Shown: piece by piece, positions 26,027 to 35,050 of the stretch
Layout: each line of letters opens with the position of its first letter
How positions within the stretch are numbered: the stretch's first letter is position 1
Source of the DNA: Chitinophagaceae bacterium
GTDB lineage: Bacteria; Bacteroidota; Bacteroidia; Chitinophagales; Chitinophagaceae
NCBI GenBank assembly: GCA_020437365.1
Contig: JAGQWM010000019.1
Location: 1 to 41,726 of the forward strand
Length of the DNA stretch: 41,726 nt
Reading direction: 5' to 3'
Position numbers and translations under genes: made by a program
The notes under the pieces: generated by a model
Database searches by the model: none
What the model was told of the DNA's origin: nothing
Seen by the model: only the letters and a program-made list of their open reading frames with translations

Positions 26027-26542
26027 ATGAGCGAACCTTTTGTCAATAAAGTGGCCAACAGCGGATTGATAACCATCAACCTGGAAACCTATTTGCCCAA
26101 AGATGATATAGCTGTTTTCGATTTGAAGCCTTTTCTTTTTATGGAAATGATTTTAAAAGAAAAAGAATTCAGGGCGGCATTAAAAGAAGCGGATTGGGAA
26201 AAGTACAAAGGAAAAAATGTAGCCATTGTTTGCTCCGCCGATGCGGTAATTCCCGTGTGGGCCTATATGTTAGTGACTACTTATCTGCAACCCGTAGCCC
26301 AAGACGTTTATCTCGGCGCTGAAAAAGAATTTTATAAAAAACGGTTACTTCAAAATATAGATGCGATAGATATTGCCGACTTTGACGGCCAAAGAATCGT
26401 CATAAAAGGCTGTGGCGAAACGCCCATTGAAGAATACGCATATATGGAAATAACGAAGAAATTATTGCCCGTTGCCAAAAGCATTATGTACGGCGAACCT
26501 TGCAGCACTGTGCCGGTGTATAAACAAAAAATACAACGTTAG
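26027..26542 (+). CDS. DUF2480-family protein
   Basis: A 171-residue cytoplasmic protein of the Bacteroidota-specific DUF2480 family. Characteristic segments are FVNKVANSGLITINLETYLP, FDLKPFLFMEMILKEKEFR, VAIVCSADAVIPVWAYMLV and the C-terminal IKGCGETPIEEYAYMEIT. No catalytic site is evident and the function is unknown. It stands alone between a terminator and the convergent corA, overlapping the corA stop by 4 bp. Confidence 0.9.
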   Translation: MSEPFVNKVANSGLITINLETYLPKDDIAVFDLKPFLFMEMILKEKEFRAALKEADWEKYKGKNVAIVCSADAVIPVWAYMLVTTYLQPVAQDVYLGAEKEFYKKRLLQNIDAIDIADFDGQRIVIKGCGETPIEEYAYMEITKKLLPVAKSIMYGEPCSTVPVYKQKIQR

Positions 26543-27651
26543 AACCAACCTCTTTTTTTGAACAACCAAATCATGGCTACCGGTATCAACAGCATGAAGG
26601 CAACCGCTGCCCAAAACCCATAGTGATTATCAAGAAATGGAATTTTTGTGAAATTCATTCCGAAAATACCACCGATAACAGTAGCCGGCGCCAACAAACA
26701 AGTTACAACCGCCATAACTTTCATGACTTCATTCATTCGCAGGTTTACATTATTGATGTGCAGGTCTTGCAAACCAACAACGACGTCGCGGTAGTTTTCA
26801 ACCAATTCACTGGCTTGTACGATATGATCATACACGTCTTTAAAATATTTGTCATGCCGCTCTTCAAGCAATTTATTTTCACTGCGTAGTAAGACATTAA
26901 TAACTTCTCGGACCGGTGTAATATTTCTTTTTAGGATGATAAGTTCTTTTCGCAAGTGAGTTATATCTGTAAGCTCTCCCGTATTGCCGCCTGCGGTTAC
27001 TTCTTCTTCTACGTCTTCAATTCTTTCACCGAGCTTTTCCATGACGGTAAAATAATGGTCCACTATCATGTCTAATAATTTATAACATAAATAATCGACA
27101 CCTCGTTGCCTGATTTTGCTACCGCTCAATGCCAGTTTTTCCCGGATAGAAGTAAATACATCACGACGCGGATCTTCCTGAAAACTAATGACAACATTTT
27201 GCACCACGACAATACTTATTTGTTCTTGTTCTACCGTAAAATTTTTGTCGTTGTAATACAACATGTTTAAGAGACAAAAAATATAACCGTCTTCTTCGTC
27301 TATTTTGGGGCGTTGGTTAATGCTCAGAATATCCTCACAAATCAATGAGTGAATGCCATAATGTGCACAAACGGTTTCTACATCTTTTTTGCGAAGCCCG
27401 TCAATATTAATCCAGGTGATGTGGTTGTTATCACGGTAATGGAGACAGTCGGAAAGTGAAGTAGATTTTTTTACATCGAGTTCCACTTCGTCGTAGTCGT
27501 AAACTGAAACAGAAATTTTTTCCGCCTCTTCTCTTTCCGGTACAACAGTAGGATTGATCAATAAAATTTCCTGGGTTCTTTTGGAAACAAAAGGATTGGG
27601 AATTTTCAGGTATTTTAAATATTTGTCGGGACGAAGTCTTTCAAATTTCAT
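26539..27651 (-). CDS. corA: CorA-family magnesium/cobalt transporter
   Basis: A 370-residue pentameric divalent-cation channel. The long cytoplasmic N-terminal part ends in coiled helices (about 150-310, e.g. MEKLGERIEDVEEEVTAGG), followed by two transmembrane helices. The signature GMN lies in GIFGMNFTKIPFLDNHYGF at the end of the first helix and the C-terminus is KKRGWF, with the basic tail typical of CorA. Unlinked to its neighbours in function; convergent with the DUF2480 gene. Confidence 0.96.
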   Translation of the reverse strand: MKFERLRPDKYLKYLKIPNPFVSKRTQEILLINPTVVPEREEAEKISVSVYDYDEVELDVKKSTSLSDCLHYRDNNHITWINIDGLRKKDVETVCAHYGIHSLICEDILSINQRPKIDEEDGYIFCLLNMLYYNDKNFTVEQEQISIVVVQNVVISFQEDPRRDVFTSIREKLALSGSKIRQRGVDYLCYKLLDMIVDHYFTVMEKLGERIEDVEEEVTAGGNTGELTDITHLRKELIILKRNITPVREVINVLLRSENKLLEERHDKYFKDVYDHIVQASELVENYRDVVVGLQDLHINNVNLRMNEVMKVMAVVTCLLAPATVIGGIFGMNFTKIPFLDNHYGFWAAVAFMLLIPVAMIWLFKKRGWF

Positions 27652-27701
27652 AAAAGAAAGTTAGGAAAACTATTTGAGTTGCGGATTTTTATATGAGTTT
27701 T

Positions 27702-28796
27702 TTAATGAAGAGATTTATCAAGAAGTTGTTGATATAATTGTAGGTTATTGGTTTTATAGCCGGCAAATCGTTTCAATTCATTTCCATATTGATTGGTAAA
27801 TATGACGAGTGGGATAGAAGTAAACCTGAACTGATCCTGAATTTTTTCTAATTGATTATAGGGTAAATGCACTTGTGTCCAACCGGGTTTGTCGGCTTGC
27901 AGTGCATTGCGCCAGTTTTCTTCATGCTGATCGATAGAAATGCTAATCATTTTGAAGTTACGGTTTTTATTGGAGGCGGCCAGTTTTTTCAACTCCGGTA
28001 TTTCTTTTCTGCAGGGAATGCACCAGCTGGCCCAAAAGATGAGCATATTAACTGTGGCTGTTGTATCAATAATATTTTGTTTTTCACCAGAAGGAGTTGT
28101 CAAAACAAGGTTCGGTAAAGGGGCGTTATCATCCGGACGAATGGATAAATAAGTTTGAAACTTTTTGCCCACATCAGATTGCCTGATATTTTTTGCAAAA
28201 AGAGAAAATAATATTTCTAATTGGTTTTTCGTGTATTGTTCTCTTGAGTCGTAGATGCTTTGTAAATAGAAAAATGAGCCCGGGTTTTGCAGAATTTTTT
28301 TACTGAATTCCGCAATTTTTTTTGTTTTGTCGGTTGCATTCAAATTATCAATCCATCCAAAATCTGTAAACTGGTTTTGAAACAAAAGGATTGTTTCCTT
28401 GCCTGCAAATATCCGAAGATAGGGTGGTTTACTGTTATCTCCTTCTATATTGATGTGGATAGGTTCCCAATAAAAAACGTCTTTAAAAAATTGATTACTA
28501 TCTTTCCCAAGTGTAAAATTGCTGAATAAAAAGCGTATTATTTTTTGGCTATCGACATAGTGTATATCGGCCAGAAATGGCGTAGCCGAAGTATTGACTT
28601 CTCTTTTAAAAATAAAATGACCATTTGTAATTGTTGTGGAATCAATAGGTGTTTTCCATTGCCGGGCATGGGCAAGATATAATTTGCCATCTGGCACATT
28701 TTTTACATGGCCTTCAAGAATTATTTGCTGATTTTTATTGGCATGTTTACAAGATGCTAAAAAAAGAAGCAGGTATAAACAAAAACAGATTCTCAT
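27702..28796 (-). CDS. TlpA/ResA-like thiol-disulfide lipoprotein with DUF4369 domain
   Basis: A 364-residue envelope thioredoxin-like protein. ATG 28796 is chosen since it starts a lipoprotein signal MRICFCLYLLLFLASC with lipobox LASC; a frame open from 28892 would bury it. A DUF4369 domain (GHVKNVPDGKLYLAHARQWK...DSTTITNGHFIFK) covers about residues 25-125, then a helical region, then the thioredoxin fold with active site WASWCIPCRKEIPEL (Cys259, Cys262) and cis-Pro SIPLVIF. Such proteins reduce or mature extracytoplasmic disulfides. It lies 82 bp after the kdnB-like gene. Confidence 0.93.
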   Translation of the reverse strand: MRICFCLYLLLFLASCKHANKNQQIILEGHVKNVPDGKLYLAHARQWKTPIDSTTITNGHFIFKREVNTSATPFLADIHYVDSQKIIRFLFSNFTLGKDSNQFFKDVFYWEPIHINIEGDNSKPPYLRIFAGKETILLFQNQFTDFGWIDNLNATDKTKKIAEFSKKILQNPGSFFYLQSIYDSREQYTKNQLEILFSLFAKNIRQSDVGKKFQTYLSIRPDDNAPLPNLVLTTPSGEKQNIIDTTATVNMLIFWASWCIPCRKEIPELKKLAASNKNRNFKMISISIDQHEENWRNALQADKPGWTQVHLPYNQLEKIQDQFRFTSIPLVIFTNQYGNELKRFAGYKTNNLQLYQQLLDKSLH

Positions 28797-28878
28797 ACAA
28801 CATAAAACTATGAAGAATCTTTTTGTAAGAAAAACAGGAATGTTGGAATTGATATTGTAGAAAAAAAATTTAATTATG

Positions 28879-29952
28879 TTACAATCTTTCATACAAGGCC
28901 CGTAATTTTTTTCGGGTCATTATTTTTTCCCAATCTTTGCCGAGTGCATTTTCCCAAAGGGGTTTCATGCCGAGAGAAACATCCATCATTTTTTCAAAAT
29001 CTTCTTCTTTCAATCCACTGCAAATGCCACCGGGAATGTCCACTTTATTTTTATCTACCATTTGTTTAAATTCCCGAACGCCTTCAGGGTAAAATTCTTC
29101 AAGGTGGTTCATCACAATACAATTACCAATGCCATGCCTTGTGCCTAACAAATAACTTAACCCATAACTGACCGCATGTGCCACACCGACTTGCGAATAT
29201 GCAATACTCATACCACCGGCATAAGAAGCCATCATTAATTTTTCATCACTGATTTCATTCCACTCCTCTTGTTGTAAAAAAACTTCCCTGCACAATTGCA
29301 AAGCTTTATCGCCATAGCTTTTACTGAATTCATTGAGATAAGTTCCTTCTAAGCTTTCTATACAATGTATGTAACAATCCATACCGGTATAAAAACGTTG
29401 ATTGACCGGCGCATCGGCAATGAGTTCGGGGTCGAGAACAATTTGATCGAAAGGGGTGAAATCAGAATTCATACCCAGTTTTTTTGTGGGCCCGGTGAGT
29501 ACAGTTGTCCGGGAAACTTCTGCTCCTGTTCCACTCAAAGTGGGAATACCGACTTTATACACACCGGGATTTTTGACAAGGTCCCAACCCTGGTAATCGG
29601 CCGAAGAACCCGGATTGTTCATCATCAAGGCAACGGCTTTGGCCAAATCCATAGCAGAACCACCGCCGATACCTACAATTCCACTTATACTGCCAAATTC
29701 ATCTTTTAATTCCTGTGCCAATTTATCTACATAAGAAGTTTTGGGTTCAGTAGAAACATCTGCAAAAATCAATTTATCATTGCCACTCAGTGGAATGCGG
29801 GAAGCAAATGGTTTTCCTTCGAAAAAATGATCAACCAAAAAAACCATCGGGCAATTTTTTTGCCGATGTGGTAATAATATTTCCGATAGCTGATTAAATG
29901 AACCACGGCCATACACTACATAACCAATCATTTTAAAATTTCTGAACTGCAT
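28879..29952 (-). CDS. kdnB: KdnB-like 3-deoxy-D-manno-octulosonate 8-oxidase (iron-type alcohol dehydrogenase family)
   Basis: A 357-residue NAD(P)-dependent alcohol dehydrogenase. The nucleotide motif GGGSAMD is at 96-102 and the metal ligands are Asp192 and His196 (MDCYIHCIESLEGTYLNEFS) with His259 and His273. From memory of the Shewanella KdnB protein the match is strong along the length (YGRGSFNQL, MNNPGSSADYQGWDL, NSDFTPFDQI, MSIAYSQVG, FYPEGV). KdnB oxidises C8 of Kdo, and KdnA then aminates it to give 8-amino-Kdo. kdsB is directly upstream (18 bp), as in Shewanella. No KdnA aminotransferase lies within the window. Confidence 0.82.
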   Translation of the reverse strand: MQFRNFKMIGYVVYGRGSFNQLSEILLPHRQKNCPMVFLVDHFFEGKPFASRIPLSGNDKLIFADVSTEPKTSYVDKLAQELKDEFGSISGIVGIGGGSAMDLAKAVALMMNNPGSSADYQGWDLVKNPGVYKVGIPTLSGTGAEVSRTTVLTGPTKKLGMNSDFTPFDQIVLDPELIADAPVNQRFYTGMDCYIHCIESLEGTYLNEFSKSYGDKALQLCREVFLQQEEWNEISDEKLMMASYAGGMSIAYSQVGVAHAVSYGLSYLLGTRHGIGNCIVMNHLEEFYPEGVREFKQMVDKNKVDIPGGICSGLKEEDFEKMMDVSLGMKPLWENALGKDWEKIMTRKKLRALYERL

Positions 29953-29970
29953 ATATTTTCTAAATTTTAT

Positions 29971-30687
29971 TTATATCAACTTCGCCGCTCGTTTCAAATC
30001 TTCCGGTGTATCTATTTCAACTCCCATATACGACACTTCAACCATGCGAATGACAACGCCATTTTCAAGGTAACGAAGACACTCTATTTTTTCGGCATTT
30101 TCCAGCGGCGTTGCCGGCCAACGTGTAAAATTTAATAAAGCTTCTCGGCGAAAAGCATACACACCGATATGTTCGTAATATTTTAATGCCGGCGATTTTA
30201 CCCTGGGATAAGGTACAACACTTCGACTGAAATACAACGCATTGTTGTTTTTGTCAACAATTACTTTTACAAAATTCGGGTCTTCAATTTCTTCGGGTGA
30301 TGTCAATTCCTGCATTAATGAAGCGACTTCAACCGTGGCGTCTGCAAATTCGGCCAATAATTTTTCGAGTGAATCTTTTTTGACAAATGGTTCATCGCCT
30401 TGCACATTCACAATGATGTCTGTTTCAATATTTGCTGCGGCTTCTGCTATTCTGTCGCTGCCACTTTCATGTTCTTTCTGACTCATAACGGCATGCCCGT
30501 CTGCATTTTGTATCGTCAATAAAATTTCTTCGCTGTCGGTTACAACCATTACATCATCAAACAACCCGGTAGCTACTGTTGCTTCATAGGTGTGTAAAAT
30601 CACAGGTTTATTTCCCAGTAGTTGCATCAACTTGCCTGGAAATCTTGTAGCGGCATATCTTGCCGGAATCATTGCCGTTGTTTTCAT
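29971..30687 (-). CDS. kdsB: KdsB, 3-deoxy-manno-octulosonate cytidylyltransferase
   Basis: Activates Kdo (or 8-amino-Kdo) with CTP for lipopolysaccharide assembly. The 238-residue protein shows IPARYAATRFPGKLMQLLG, VMVVTDSEEI, the MSQKEHESGSDRIAEA loop, NVQGDEPF for metal/nucleotide binding, and the C-terminal VEVSYMGVEIDTPEDL. Length is normal. With the KdnB-like oxidase next door, its substrate could be either Kdo or the 8-amino form. The gene lies 9 bp after the SH3 protein gene. Confidence 0.96.
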   Translation of the reverse strand: MKTTAMIPARYAATRFPGKLMQLLGNKPVILHTYEATVATGLFDDVMVVTDSEEILLTIQNADGHAVMSQKEHESGSDRIAEAAANIETDIIVNVQGDEPFVKKDSLEKLLAEFADATVEVASLMQELTSPEEIEDPNFVKVIVDKNNNALYFSRSVVPYPRVKSPALKYYEHIGVYAFRREALLNFTRWPATPLENAEKIECLRYLENGVVIRMVEVSYMGVEIDTPEDLKRAAKLI

Positions 30688-30696
30688 TTTTTGTAT

Positions 30697-31458
30697 TTAT
30701 ACACCTGAGCCAAAAGAAATGACCAACTGATTATCGATGGTAAATAATTGCAACATATAGTAAGCGCCGTCTTCATATTCTATGTCAATTTTTTTGTACC
30801 AGGGATTGTCACCAAACATTTCCTTGTCAACTTTTATTGTAAATTCTTTTTCGTCACGAGTCGTTTTCACATCTTTATTCGGAAACGCATCATTTTCGCC
30901 AATGGCATTGCTGAATTCAGGAATGAGGCGCAATAAAAGAAATCCCTGCTGAATAGAAAAACCCGGTAAAAAATAAATATCGGCGCCATATTCATAACCG
31001 GAATTGTGTTGCCACTCTGCACCGTTTTCATACAATTGCTTACTGATTTGCCAGCCATTTTCTTCCATTAGGTTGGTATTCATTTCTCTTACGGTCAATT
31101 TTTTACCAAAAGGTTTTGTTACCTGTTTTAAATAATCGCCGAATTCTTTTACCGTAGCCAATTCAGGAACTTCCCAGGGAATCAAATACGAATCTAAAAT
31201 ATATCCCGACTTATCCTTGTACGTTACTTTTTGCCAAAAGCCCATCATGTTTTCAGATACGAAGGATTTTAATTCTTCATTTTCATTTTTAATTTCTATT
31301 GCCGAGCCATAGGGAATAATGTCCACAACATCGGCTTTGATAGACGGGCTTGTTCGCATATTCAAACCCGATTTGGCCACGACGTACAGCTTTCCGAATT
31401 GTTGGGAAAACGCCATGACAGAGAATAAAAGGAAAGGAAATAGGATAAGTTTTTTCAT
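30697..31458 (-). CDS. Exported SH3b-domain protein
   Basis: A 253-residue protein with signal peptide MKKLILFPFLLFSVMAFSQ, a bacterial SH3 domain at about 22-95 (KLYVVAKSGLNMRTSPSIKA... DKSGYILDSYL), and a C-terminal beta-rich region with no motif I recognise (SGYEYGADIYFLPGFSIQQG). SH3b domains usually bind cell-wall peptides. Neighbours at 9 bp (kdsB) and 3 bp (desaturase-family gene) suggest one transcript. Confidence 0.85.
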   Translation of the reverse strand: MKKLILFPFLLFSVMAFSQQFGKLYVVAKSGLNMRTSPSIKADVVDIIPYGSAIEIKNENEELKSFVSENMMGFWQKVTYKDKSGYILDSYLIPWEVPELATVKEFGDYLKQVTKPFGKKLTVREMNTNLMEENGWQISKQLYENGAEWQHNSGYEYGADIYFLPGFSIQQGFLLLRLIPEFSNAIGENDAFPNKDVKTTRDEKEFTIKVDKEMFGDNPWYKKIDIEYEDGAYYMLQLFTIDNQLVISFGSGV

Positions 31459-31461
31459 CGT

Positions 31462-32307
31462 TTAAGGTTTTTGTGGTGAATTGTTTGATTCCAAAGGTTG
31501 AAAAGGTTTTTTCATAAGGGCCATAAAATCTTCATCTTTTTCATTGGGATAATATTTATCAAGTCCATATTTTATATGACGGATATCTAATTTTTTAAAA
31601 GTGCCAAACAACCGATCCCAAATGGAAAGTACTGCGCCGTAATTGCTATCGGTATAAGGTTGTTGATAATGATGATGCACCTTATGCATATTGGGCGAAA
31701 CAAGAATATAACTTAGTATTTTATCCAAATGTTTAGGCATATTGACGTTGGCATGTGTAAATGCGGTTGCCAGCACCAGGAAAGTTTGGTAAATCATAAC
31801 ACCGTACATAGGCGCACCGGCTACAAAAATTAACAACATAAAAAATATACCACGCAAAATACTATCGCCGGGATGATGCCGCAATCCGGTGGTTACATCT
31901 ACACTATTATCGGAATGGTGAATCAAGTGAAAACGCCAAAGTGGTTTTACTTTGTGCATTATCCAATGAACGAGCCAACTGCTGAAGTCCAAGGCCAGGA
32001 AAGAAATCAAAATGATAAAAAACAAATCGGCATGTAACCAGAATATGAGCCCGAAAGAACGTTGTTGGCACCAATCTGCAATCCACACTATTAAAAAAGC
32101 CAGTAAAGTATGAATGATAAGATGAAGAACCGTAAAACCAAAATTGACCGAGGCGTGCCGCCATTTATTTTTTTTGTATCGAAGTGGATACAAAGGAATG
32201 GCGCCTTCTATAATCCAGAAAATTAATAAACCGCCAACAAGAAAAGCCATCCGCTCGGCCGGCCGGTGTTCCAATGTTTGAAAATATTCTACAAAACGAT
32301 GCCACAT
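31462..32307 (-). CDS. Sterol desaturase / fatty acid hydroxylase family protein
   Basis: A 281-residue membrane protein with four or five hydrophobic helices and the histidine clusters that bind a di-iron centre: HWIMHKVKPLWRFHLIHHSD (HxxxH and HxxHH) and SPNMHKVHHHYQQPYTDSNY (HxxHH). Members hydroxylate or desaturate lipids; the substrate here is unknown, perhaps an envelope lipid given the kdsB operon. It starts the SH3-kdsB-kdnB run and lies just beyond the dnaN terminator. Confidence 0.9.
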   Translation of the reverse strand: MWHRFVEYFQTLEHRPAERMAFLVGGLLIFWIIEGAIPLYPLRYKKNKWRHASVNFGFTVLHLIIHTLLAFLIVWIADWCQQRSFGLIFWLHADLFFIILISFLALDFSSWLVHWIMHKVKPLWRFHLIHHSDNSVDVTTGLRHHPGDSILRGIFFMLLIFVAGAPMYGVMIYQTFLVLATAFTHANVNMPKHLDKILSYILVSPNMHKVHHHYQQPYTDSNYGAVLSIWDRLFGTFKKLDIRHIKYGLDKYYPNEKDEDFMALMKKPFQPLESNNSPQKP

Positions 32308-32320
32308 ATATAATGGGATT

Positions 32321-32357
32321 AAAAAAATAAATCTCTCTTAAAGATAAGAGAGATTTA
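32321..32357 (-). terminator. Intrinsic terminator after dnaN
   Basis: A perfect 13-bp inverted repeat (32328-32340 with 32345-32357, 4-nt loop) followed on the minus strand by seven T. It starts 28 bp after the dnaN stop. The strongest terminator in the window. Confidence 0.88.
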
Positions 32358-32384
32358 GTAAAAAATTTTTAGCACCGCTTTGGC

Positions 32385-33500
32385 TTACTGGTTCAGCATC
32401 AAGGGCATCACCAACATGAGCAAATCTTCGCTTTCTTCTTTTTCAGTTGGTTTGATAATGCCGGCTTTGGTCGGTGTCGAAAGTTCCATCACCACTTCTT
32501 CACTATCAGCGGCATTGAGCATTTCAATCAAAAAACGGGCATTGAAGGCAATCGTCAAATCTTCGCCATCATATTGGCAGCTCATTCTTTCGTTTCCTTC
32601 AAAACTAAAATCTACGTCTTGTGTAGCCAATTGCAATTCGCTACCCGAAATATTTAATACAACCTGGTTGGTACTTTTATTGCTAAACACATTCACCCGG
32701 CGCAATGCATTTTGAAAATCAGCTTTGCTGAGGGTGAGTTTGTAAGGATTGTCGGTGGGAATAACCACTTTGTAATCCGGGAACCTTGCATCTATCAGGC
32801 GGCAACTCATTTGCGTAGTACCGTGTGTGACAAAGAGATAATTATCATTATAGCTCAATTCTATTTCTTCATCGGTAAATGGAATGGCCGATTTTAATAA
32901 TGTCAATGGTTTACGAGGCGCAATGAAAGAATCTTTCTTCGGACAGTTTATATCACTCCGCTGATACCGCACCAAGCGATGTGCATCTGTGGCTACAGTA
33001 AGCATACCATTTTTATCCAGTTCAAAAAATACACCGTTCATCGCCGGATGTAAATCATTGTTACTGGCTGCAAATAAAGTTTTGTTGATGGCTGTTACCA
33101 ATGCCGATGCCGGCATTTTAAATGAAGTGGTTTCATCGGCGGCAGGTTCTTTGGGAAAATTATCCGGATTTTCGCCCATGACTTTATACTTTCCATTATC
33201 ACTGGTAATTTCAATCCCAAAATTTTTATCGATAGAAAATGTCAATGGTTGCTCGGGTATATTTTTCAACGAGTCCAATAATACTTTTGAGGGCACACAG
33301 ACTTTCCCGGAATCTTTGGCTTCAATGTCGAGCTGTACCCGCATTACAGTTTCGAGGTCGGTGGCTACCACGGTCAATTTATTTTTCTCCACTTCAAATA
33401 AAAAATCTTCCAGGATGGGTAAAACCGTGTTGGTGTTGATAACACCGGAAATATGTTGCAATTGTTTTAATAAACTGGCAGAAGAAGCTATAAATTTCAT
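32385..33500 (-). CDS. dnaN: DnaN, DNA polymerase III sliding clamp (beta subunit)
   Basis: The ring-shaped processivity factor of the replicative polymerase. The 371-residue protein contains the three clamp domains; recognisable segments are KFIASSASLLKQLQHISGVI, LFAASNNDLHPAMNGVFFEL, TDAHRLVRYQR and the C-terminal VMPLMLNQ peptide that forms the partner-binding pocket edge. Length is standard. dnaA and recF are not adjacent, as is common in Bacteroidota. Its own transcript, closed by a strong terminator. Confidence 0.98.
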   Translation of the reverse strand: MKFIASSASLLKQLQHISGVINTNTVLPILEDFLFEVEKNKLTVVATDLETVMRVQLDIEAKDSGKVCVPSKVLLDSLKNIPEQPLTFSIDKNFGIEITSDNGKYKVMGENPDNFPKEPAADETTSFKMPASALVTAINKTLFAASNNDLHPAMNGVFFELDKNGMLTVATDAHRLVRYQRSDINCPKKDSFIAPRKPLTLLKSAIPFTDEEIELSYNDNYLFVTHGTTQMSCRLIDARFPDYKVVIPTDNPYKLTLSKADFQNALRRVNVFSNKSTNQVVLNISGSELQLATQDVDFSFEGNERMSCQYDGEDLTIAFNARFLIEMLNAADSEEVVMELSTPTKAGIIKPTEKEESEDLLMLVMPLMLNQ

Positions 33501-33734
33501 CGTCGATTAGTTTGTGGCGAAACTACGATTTTTTGATTCACAAAACACCCTTCGTTTTTAGGATTTTAAACTTCGTGTCTATAGCCGAATGGAAAGAAAT
33601 TGCTGTATGAAGGCCATGAACGGGATGGTCTTAGTAACTTGCTTATTCCGGGCTATTTTCCGGGAGGGAAAGTGAAAATGAAACTTACCATTTCAAGTCG
33701 TTGTAGCCAAAAATGAGCCGAAATATCCGTGTAT
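33501..33734. other. Non-coding gap between dnaN and recX
   Basis: About 230 bp between divergent genes. It has the direct repeat TTCCGGG(N5)TTCCGGG at about 33645 and no gene, RNA or clear promoter that I can support. TAGTTTCG on the minus strand (33518-33525), one base off TAnnTTTG, could be the dnaN -7 element. Confidence 0.4.
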
Positions 33735-34202
33735 ATGTTTAAAAAATCGCTTACAAAAGAGCAGGCACTACAAAAACTAAAACAATACTGTGCTTACCAG
33801 GAGCGAAGCCACTACGACGTCAGCTCAAAACTTTACGACCTTGGTGTGTGGAAAAAAGACCATGATGAAATCATCGCCGCATTGATAGAGGAAGATTACC
33901 TGAATGAAGAAAGATTTGCCATCGCTTTTGCCGGAGGCAAATTCAGGATAAAAAAATGGGGCAAAGAAAAAATAAAACAAGCCTTGAAGCAGAAACATGT
34001 CAGCGATTATTGTATCAAAAAAGCAATGCGTGAAATTGATGATGCAGATTATTGGGAAACATTGCAAAAACTGTTTCAAGAAAAATACGCCGCACTCAGC
34101 GACAAACAATACCTTGTTCGTAAGAAAAGAACAATGGACTACCTGCGAGCCAAGGGGTATGAATATTCATTGATTCATCAATTGCTTAATGAAAAAAAAT
34201 AA
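33735..34202 (+). CDS. recX: RecX-family regulatory protein
   Basis: A 155-residue three-helix-repeat protein that modulates RecA filaments. Typical segments: ALQKLKQYCAYQERSHYDV, LIEEDYLNEERFAIAFAGGK, WGKEKIKQALKQKHVSDY and RTMDYLRAKGYEYSLI. The ATG at 33735 is preferred over GTG 33729 because MFKKSLTKEQ begins the helix. recA is not in the window. The nitrilase gene follows 41 bp later. Confidence 0.94.
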   Translation: MFKKSLTKEQALQKLKQYCAYQERSHYDVSSKLYDLGVWKKDHDEIIAALIEEDYLNEERFAIAFAGGKFRIKKWGKEKIKQALKQKHVSDYCIKKAMREIDDADYWETLQKLFQEKYAALSDKQYLVRKKRTMDYLRAKGYEYSLIHQLLNEKK

Positions 34203-34243
34203 ATTACCTCTTCGAAAGTGTAATTTTACGGCAGGAGAACAAC

Positions 34244-35026
34244 ATGAAAAATTTAAGAGTTACAATTATACAAACCGATATTGCCTGGGAAGATAAAACG
34301 GCGAACCTGCAACTTTTACAATCTAAAATTGACAATATACAGGAGCCAACCGAACTTGTTATTTTACCCGAAATGTTCAATACCGGTTTTAGCATGCAGC
34401 CGGCACCGCTGGCAGAAACTATGGATGGGGAAACGATTCAGTGGATGAAAAAAATAGCAAAAGCAAAAAAAATTATTTTGACCGGCAGCCTTATTATCAA
34501 AGAAGGTGATGACTATTTTAACCGACTCATTTGGATGTTGCCGACAGGCGAAATGGGCATCTATGACAAAAGACACCGCTTTGCTTTTGCAGGCGAAGAC
34601 CGTCAATTTGCCGCGGGCCGGAAAAAATTAATTGCATCAGCCAATGGTTGGAAAATAAATGTACAGGTTTGCTATGACCTGCGTTTTCCCGTTTGGGCAA
34701 GACAAATGCCGGCAGATAATTACTACGATGTATTGATTTATGTGGCCAGTTGGCCCGAAAAAAGAATCCATGCCTGGAAAACACTACTGCAAGCCAGGGC
34801 TATCGAAAACCAATGTTATGTAATTGGTGTCAACCGTGTGGGCAAAGACGGCAACGATATTTACTATAATGGAGAAAGCATGATTGTAGATCCGCTCGGC
34901 GAAATTTTATATAATCAACAAGACCGGGAAGATGTGTTTACCACTTCGTTGGATAAAGAACACTTAGCACAAATCAGGAATCGGTTTCCTTTTTTGAAAG
35001 ATGCAGATAATTTTAAAATTTTATAA
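34244..35026 (+). CDS. Omega-amidase-like nitrilase-family hydrolase (YafV type)
   Basis: A 260-residue cytosolic amidohydrolase with the nitrilase triad Glu43 (LPEMFNTGF), Lys109 (YDKRHRF) and Cys143 (QVCYDLRFPVW). By pattern it is closest to the YafV/omega-amidase group, which hydrolyses alpha-ketoglutaramate and alpha-ketosuccinamate in methionine and glutamine salvage. The substrate is inferred from family. An AGGAG lies 6 bp before the ATG, a better Shine-Dalgarno than seen elsewhere here. Confidence 0.92.
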   Translation: MKNLRVTIIQTDIAWEDKTANLQLLQSKIDNIQEPTELVILPEMFNTGFSMQPAPLAETMDGETIQWMKKIAKAKKIILTGSLIIKEGDDYFNRLIWMLPTGEMGIYDKRHRFAFAGEDRQFAAGRKKLIASANGWKINVQVCYDLRFPVWARQMPADNYYDVLIYVASWPEKRIHAWKTLLQARAIENQCYVIGVNRVGKDGNDIYYNGESMIVDPLGEILYNQQDREDVFTTSLDKEHLAQIRNRFPFLKDADNFKIL

Positions 35027-35050
35027 ATAAAAAGCGGCTACTCTTTATTT
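35025..35050. terminator. Possible bidirectional terminator between convergent genes
   Basis: AAATAAAAAG (35025-35034) and CTCTTTATTT (35041-35050) pair over 10 bp with one mismatch and a 6-nt loop, overlapping both stop codons. A/T-rich, and the same design as at 4394-4418. Modest evidence. Confidence 0.4.
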
